This document shows, piece after piece, positions 60,171 to 64,000 of a stretch of 64,000 nt of DNA (its first letter is position 1; each line of letters begins with the position of its first letter). The notes below the pieces were generated by a model. The model was not told the origin of the DNA. It did not search any database and worked only from the letters and a program-made list of their open reading frames with translations. Position numbers and translations under genes: made by a program. Origin of the DNA: Phycisphaerae bacterium RAS1 (GTDB taxonomy: Bacteria > Planctomycetota > Phycisphaerae > UBA1845 > Fen-1342); the NCBI GenBank assembly GCA_007859745.1, contig SMLU01000004.1:310001-374000 (forward strand). The letters run 5' to 3'.

Positions 60171-61496
60171 TCAGCCGGCCGCGTGGGCTTCCGGGTCCGG
60201 CGCCAGGGCCCCGGGCGGCCCGGCAATCACCCGCTTCGAGCGCCACACCAATCCGCCGGCGACACACCCTGCGTAGAGAACGAACTGCACGACGGCGCGG
60301 GTCAGGGCCGTCAGCGCCGCGCCGCGCAGCGGATCAGCGGGGATCCACGCCAGCGCCGCCACAAGCGTCGCTGCGAGCACGAGCGCCTGCATCCACGACT
60401 GCACCATGAAGAGGCGCATCTGGGTCGCTGTGACGCCCAGGACGTTCGTCATCAGCGCCAGGCTCTGCGCCGCGATGATGATCATGAACTCGGAGTGGTG
60501 AGCGGCATAGTCGGAGCGGTAGAGCACGCGCAGAAACCACTCGCCCGCAAACCACGCCGCCACGCACAGCCCCGCTCCCAGCGTCAACGCCGTCGCCAGC
60601 AGTCGCGCGAGCAGCCGCACAAAAGCCGCCCGATCCTGCCAATAGTAGAGCGAGAGGCGATTGGCGGCGGCGTTCGAGGCCTGGATTGCGACCAGGTTGC
60701 CGGCGAGCGTGACATATGCGAGGGCCGCGTAATAGCCCAGCGCCTCGCGCCCGCCGGGCTGAGAGGCGATCAGCAAGCGCGGCAGGCTGTCGCACAGATT
60801 GACGACCGTGGCGACGACGCCCAGCGGCAGCGTCTGCCAGGCGAGCCGCCGCACATCACGCCACGGTGCGGGCCGGCCGGATTCCGCGGCCGGCGCGGCC
60901 CGGCGCCGTTCGAACATCGGCAGGATCAGCCACCAGCTCGCGGCCCAGATGCCGGCTGCCAGTGCGGTCGCGGTCGCGGGGTTCCATCCGGTGTATGCCG
61001 CCGCGGGCAGCAGCACGGCAAACGGCGCGAGCAGCGCCAACCCGCGCAGGGCGGCGGCGGCCGCGACCAGGTCGAGCCGCTCGCGCCGTTGAAACGCGCC
61101 CCAGTCCAGCTCGGCCAGTTGCCACGCGATCTTTGCGGCGCAGATGCATGCCAGAAGAGCGACCGCGGGCGCGTCCACATCGCGCAGTGCGCGCCACGCG
61201 ACGACGAGCGCGAGGCAAACGGCCGCCGCTGCGGCGGCCGCGTTGCGAAGCCGACGATAAACGGAGTAGGGAAACTCGCCGCCCACGTCGGCGACGAACG
61301 CACCGCGCAGCTCGAGCGAAAACAGCAGAACCACGGGTGAGGAAACAGCCAGTCCGTAGGCGTAGTCGCCCACCGCCCGAGCAGACGCGAACTTGGCCAG
61401 GAGCGCCGTCACCAGCAATTGGCACAGGCTGTACAAGCCCATGCCGCCGATGGCGAACAGCATGTTTACGCGGAGCGAGCGCGAAGCGTGATTCAT
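60171..61496 (-). CDS. polysaccharide biosynthesis flippase-like protein (Wzx type)
   Basis: A 441-residue integral membrane protein with about twelve hydrophobic helices (MLFAIGGMGLYSLCQLLVTA, TLPLGVVATVVNLCDSLPRL, FMIIIAAQSLALMTNVLGV). The start MNHASRSLRVNMLFAIGG and the GYYAALAYVTLAGNLVAIQA segment are typical of oligosaccharide/lipid-linked-glycan flippases, which move undecaprenyl-linked glycan units across the membrane. It stands near no other glycan gene in this window, so its substrate is unknown. The converse strand shows only Arg/Gly-rich shadow frames, including one that runs across the tRNA. Confidence 0.75.
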   Translation of the reverse strand: MNHASRSLRVNMLFAIGGMGLYSLCQLLVTALLAKFASARAVGDYAYGLAVSSPVVLLFSLELRGAFVADVGGEFPYSVYRRLRNAAAAAAAVCLALVVAWRALRDVDAPAVALLACICAAKIAWQLAELDWGAFQRRERLDLVAAAAALRGLALLAPFAVLLPAAAYTGWNPATATALAAGIWAASWWLILPMFERRRAAPAAESGRPAPWRDVRRLAWQTLPLGVVATVVNLCDSLPRLLIASQPGGREALGYYAALAYVTLAGNLVAIQASNAAANRLSLYYWQDRAAFVRLLARLLATALTLGAGLCVAAWFAGEWFLRVLYRSDYAAHHSEFMIIIAAQSLALMTNVLGVTATQMRLFMVQSWMQALVLAATLVAALAWIPADPLRGAALTALTRAVVQFVLYAGCVAGGLVWRSKRVIAGPPGALAPDPEAHAAG

Positions 61497-61533
61497 GCGG
61501 ACGCTCGCGGCGTTGATCGGACGCGGCGCGCGG

Positions 61534-62451
61534 CTACGGCAGCGGGACGTCGTCGAGCGACACGGGCACGTTCACGTCCTCGACCGCCGGGAAGACCTGT
61601 ACGACGAGCTGTGCGTCGGCATTCAGATCGCCGCCCAGGACGGTGAAGACGGTGCAGGACTTTCCGTCCTTGGTCGTGCCGGCCGCCTCGCGAACGCGGA
61701 TCGGCTTCATCCAGCCGTCGAAGAGCGCGGCGCTGCGCACCAGCTCCGCTTTCGTCTCGTAGCGCAGCGCGATGGCCTTGCCCGCTTCGTAGGGCTTCTC
61801 GAACTCTTCCGGCGCCACCAGGCGCACGTTGATGCCCAGGTCCTTGAGGCGCGGATCGTCGATTGATTTGCCGACAAACTGCGTCGGATTCGAGACCGTG
61901 ACCTCGACGTATTCCTTCGAGAGGATCAGGCGCACGCTCCCGCGGATCCGCTTGAGCGTCACGGCGCCGCGTGTGCTGGCGCTGGCGCGGGTCACCAGCA
62001 GCAGGCCGGTCTCCTTCAGCTTTTCCGCCGGGCCGGCCACCAGGCGCGTGTTTTCGCGGTCTTCCGCCGAGTAGGTGGAAGGGTCGAAGAGCGACCGGCC
62101 GGTGTCATCGACGACCTCGCTGAGAATCAACTGGCCGTGCCGCTGAATCTGCGTGATCTTCTCGCCCACCAGGCGAAACTGCATGCGCAGCTCCGACTCG
62201 CGCGGCGCGCCGGGGGCCGGGTCGCTGAAACGGTAGCGACCTTCCAGCATCGCGACGCAATCCACCTTCAGCTCGCCGACGGCATAGTTGGGCGGGGGCG
62301 TCGGCGGCGACATTGGCGGCTGATCGGGCGCCGGCGGCGGGGTCGCCGGCGGCGCGCCGTGCTGATGCGGATCGCCCCCGGCCGGCGGATTCTGCGGCGC
62401 GGCGGGGTTCTGCAGGAAAAGCGCGGCGAGCAAACCAAGCGAAACGATCAT
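61534..62451 (-). CDS. exported hypothetical protein with Pro-rich N-terminus
   Basis: The 305-residue protein has a short signal peptide (IVSLGLLAALFLQNPAA) and a Pro/Gly-rich linker (PQNPPAGGDPHQHGAPPATP). A beta-rich domain follows with VDCVAMLEGRYRFSDPAPGA, GEKITQIQRHGQLILSEVVD, LKRIRGSVRLILSKEYVEV and VFTVLGGDLNADAQLVVQVF. No family is recognised; related exported proteins of unknown role occur in planctomycetes. It lies in the same direction as the flippase, 37 bp upstream of its start. Confidence 0.55.
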   Translation of the reverse strand: MIVSLGLLAALFLQNPAAPQNPPAGGDPHQHGAPPATPPPAPDQPPMSPPTPPPNYAVGELKVDCVAMLEGRYRFSDPAPGAPRESELRMQFRLVGEKITQIQRHGQLILSEVVDDTGRSLFDPSTYSAEDRENTRLVAGPAEKLKETGLLLVTRASASTRGAVTLKRIRGSVRLILSKEYVEVTVSNPTQFVGKSIDDPRLKDLGINVRLVAPEEFEKPYEAGKAIALRYETKAELVRSAALFDGWMKPIRVREAAGTTKDGKSCTVFTVLGGDLNADAQLVVQVFPAVEDVNVPVSLDDVPLP

Positions 62452-62499
62452 GGCGCGACCCTCCTCCAGGTCGATTGGTCACAGGCCAGGGCGGCGAAG

Positions 62500-63264
62500 C
62501 TACCCACGCCGCGCCGCGGTTGCGAGCGAGTCAATATATTCACGAGCCTGGCGCATCCCGTCAACGCCGGGTTGCCGCCGATGAATCACCAGTTCGCCGC
62601 GATAGTCGCCGGCGGCCAGTTCAGCGAGCAGCGCGGCGAAATCCACATCGCCGCCGCCGAACCGCGTCTCCTCGACGCCGCCCCCCGAGCGGTGCACGTC
62701 GCGCAGCGTGACGCTGGCGATCTCGACGCCGCCGGCGCAGGCGGCGGCCGGCGCGATCCCGCGGGCGGCCGAGTCGATCGCCAGCCCGAGATTTGGACAG
62801 CCGAGCGTTCGCACGGATTCGAGCACACGGGTCGGATCGTCATCGCCGGTCGCCAGCGCCACACGAACTCCGGCGCGGTCGGCCAGGTCGGCGAGCTGCG
62901 AGGCGACCTGCGACGCGACCGATCCACCCGTCGCGTCGCCCAAGCCGCGCAGCGAGACCACCGCGACCGGCAGCCGCATCTCGGCACACATTTCGAGCGT
63001 CGCCCGAACGTGCGCCAGGCGTGCGTCGGCGGTTTGCGGATCACCCAGACCCAACCCCGGAAACTCCGCCGACAGCCCTGCCAGGCGCAGGCCCAGGTCG
63101 GCGAGGTATTTCGACAGGTGCCGGCGGGCGCTGTGCGAGAACCGCGCCGGGTCGAGCTCCGTTTCGACAGTGCCGGCGTGCAGCAACCGATAGCCGTCAG
63201 CCGCCGAGGCCTGAAGGGCCTCGCGGAGTCCGCGGCGATACGAATCGATGTGGGCGGCGATCAC
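62500..63264 (-). CDS. sugar phosphate isomerase/epimerase-like (TIM barrel) protein
   Basis: A 254-residue barrel-like protein: MIAAHIDSYRRGLREALQAS, LGLRLAGLSAEFPGLGLGDP, EMRLPVAVVSLRGLGDATGG, LGLAIDSAARGIAPAAACAG and VEETRFGGGDVDFAALLAEL then YRGELVIHRRQPGVDGMRQA. The xylose-isomerase-like barrel family acts on sugars or sugar phosphates; specific metal ligands cannot be assigned by eye. ATG 63264 overlaps the response-regulator stop as ATGA, so the pair is co-translated. The gene ends before a short gap and the exported protein. Confidence 0.75.
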   Translation of the reverse strand: MIAAHIDSYRRGLREALQASAADGYRLLHAGTVETELDPARFSHSARRHLSKYLADLGLRLAGLSAEFPGLGLGDPQTADARLAHVRATLEMCAEMRLPVAVVSLRGLGDATGGSVASQVASQLADLADRAGVRVALATGDDDPTRVLESVRTLGCPNLGLAIDSAARGIAPAAACAGGVEIASVTLRDVHRSGGGVEETRFGGGDVDFAALLAELAAGDYRGELVIHRRQPGVDGMRQAREYIDSLATAARRG

Positions 63265-63644
63265 TTCGACAGCAGCTTCTCGGTCAGTTCCAGAAGCCGC
63301 TCCATGCGGAAGGGCTTGTTGAGGTATTCGTCGACGCCGAGCGCTTCGGCGTATTGCTTGTGGCGCTTGCCGGCGTTGCCGGTGATCATGATGACGCGCG
63401 GGGCCGCGCCGCGCGGCTTGCCCTGGCGCAGGCGCTCGAGCACCAGGAAGCCGCTCTTCTGTGGCAGCATGATATCCAGGATGACCAGGTCGGGCGCGAA
63501 TTGCTCGGCGACGCTGACCGCCGCGGCGCCGTCGCTGGCGGTTTGCAGGGTCGCCCGCGTATCCGCCAGTCCGGCGGAGATGGCGGTGACGATGTCCGGA
63601 TCGTCATCGACGACCAGGATCTTCTTGCCTTCAAACGTCGCCAC
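63261..63644 (-). CDS. single-domain response regulator
   Basis: A 127-residue receiver domain: acidic pocket VVDDDP (Asp13-Asp15), phosphoacceptor Asp57 in LVILDIMLPQKSG, Thr88 in MITGN and Lys110 in YLNKPFRMERL. No output domain exists, so it acts by protein contact or phosphotransfer. It is coupled by ATGA to the isomerase-like gene downstream. No histidine kinase is seen in the window. Confidence 0.9.
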   Translation of the reverse strand: MATFEGKKILVVDDDPDIVTAISAGLADTRATLQTASDGAAAVSVAEQFAPDLVILDIMLPQKSGFLVLERLRQGKPRGAAPRVIMITGNAGKRHKQYAEALGVDEYLNKPFRMERLLELTEKLLSK

Positions 63645-63914
63645 GGACAGCTCCTTTCGCTGACGCAGCCGATTGTAGTACGCGACTCACCGGCGCACAA
63701 CGAAGCGCCGGGCGCGGCGGGTGGAACGTGCACCTTGCCCGTTCCTGAGACCGCGGGGACGGGCGAGACGCCCGTCCCACCCGATTTTGCCTTGGCCGAT
63801 CAGCGTTGGAGAATTGGCTTTCACGCGCCTCACTGGTGGCACTAACATTAGGGATGAGAAGAATCAGGAACGCCGCCTGCGGAACGCCGCAGCGCCTATG
63901 GAACGGAGCAGATC
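63645..63914. other. divergent intergenic region
   Basis: Lies between the response regulator (minus) and the plus-strand gene cut by the right edge. It contains the hairpin at 63756-63778 and no convincing gene; an open frame at 63721-63981 is an Arg/Pro-rich shadow. Confidence 0.5.
63756..63778. repeat. GGGACGGGCGAGACGCCCGTCCC palindrome
   Basis: GGGACGGGCG pairs with CGCCCGTCCC around AGA, with a CACCC tail. It is the same dispersed element as at 36771 and 51424, here in an intergenic region. Confidence 0.65.
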
Positions 63915-64000
63915 ATGGCAGCCCGGAAGAAACTCAGACTCTGCGCGGACATGTCGGTCGCTGAGACGGTGGACTATCTGAATGACCTGATCCGCGGGCT
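63915..64000 (+). CDS. small protein, 3' end outside window (amphi-Trp-like?)
   Basis: ATG 63915 has GGAG 7 nt upstream; the frame is open to the window edge. The visible product is MAARKKLRLCADMSVAETVD then YLNDLIRG. The S-x-x-E-x-x-x-x-L-x-x-L-x-x-G pattern loosely resembles amphi-Trp-domain proteins, but too little is visible to decide. Confidence 0.45.
   Translation, partial: MAARKKLRLCADMSVAETVDYLNDLIRG

Noticed and set aside
60036-61340. 434-residue plus-strand open frame
   Set aside because: It runs through tRNA-Asp and opposite the flippase-like membrane protein; composition is Arg/Gly-rich without domains.
62137-63663. 508-residue plus-strand open frame
   Set aside because: It lies opposite three genes with clear motifs, including the response regulator.

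Overview
The window is GC-rich chromosomal DNA that looks planctomycete. It encodes PEP-CTERM-tailed exported proteins, a membrane protein with the CxxC...CPECGTPFD zinc ribbon common in Planctomycetota, dockerin-like DxNxDGxVDxxD repeats inside a giant RHS protein, Gly/His/Tyr-rich exported proteins, and short dispersed palindromes that are translated in frame as GTGFQPV...GVSP. The taxon is an inference; no rRNA or core marker gene lies in the window.

1-17716 is the right-hand structural part of a tailed prophage, cut by the left window edge. All genes are on the plus strand and tightly packed, many with ATGA or GTGA overlaps. The order is lambda-type portal, prohead protease/major capsid fusion, decoration protein, connector-like proteins, tail tube, a second decoration-like protein, a tail-assembly-chaperone pair joined by an apparent -1 frameshift, small membrane and lipoprotein genes, a gp10-like protein, tape measure, then large and partly Cys-rich distal-tail proteins. 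No integrase, terminase or lysin is visible.

17728-26593 holds a HAF-repeat PEP-CTERM protein (minus strand) and a 2147-residue RHS protein with its own promoter. The RHS gene is followed with an ATGA overlap by a zinc-ribbon membrane protein that could be its immunity or partner protein.

27024-33685 (minus strand) is one eight-gene operon: a sugar-type ABC importer (binding lipoprotein, two permeases, ATPase) with an unrelated multi-spanning membrane protein between permease and ATPase. A YkgJ-like Cys-cluster protein, an AdoMet-decarboxylase-like protein and a cupin follow. An ISKra4-like insertion sequence (33860-35254) with terminal inverted repeats and a 6-bp target duplication lies just upstream of it.

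35626-47921 is a defence island: a very large Eco57I-type DNA methyltransferase, a protein with two HEPN-like RX4H motifs, a DUF1883/DUF2188 pair, an XRE-ImmA metallopeptidase regulator overlapping a PIN-like gene and preceded by a perfect palindromic operator, a PLD-SNF2 helicase fusion, and a small zinc-ribbon protein. This combination is the best candidate for an undescribed system here.

47918-58340 is a rearranged zone: a truncated recombinase-associated HTH gene, an RHS fragment with a possible HExxH toxin tip, duplicated and deleted RHS/repeat segments, relics of a heavy-metal RND efflux locus, and decaying paralogues of small exported proteins. Intact genes for a Tyr/His-rich exported protein, a VWA lipoprotein, a thioredoxin-like/HEAT protein and others lie among them. 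58442-64000 returns to ordinary chromosome: a terminator, a PEP-CTERM protein, a long hairpin, tRNA-Asp(GTC), a lipid-linked-glycan flippase-like protein, an exported protein, a sugar-phosphate-isomerase-like protein overlapping a response regulator, and the start of a small gene cut by the right edge.
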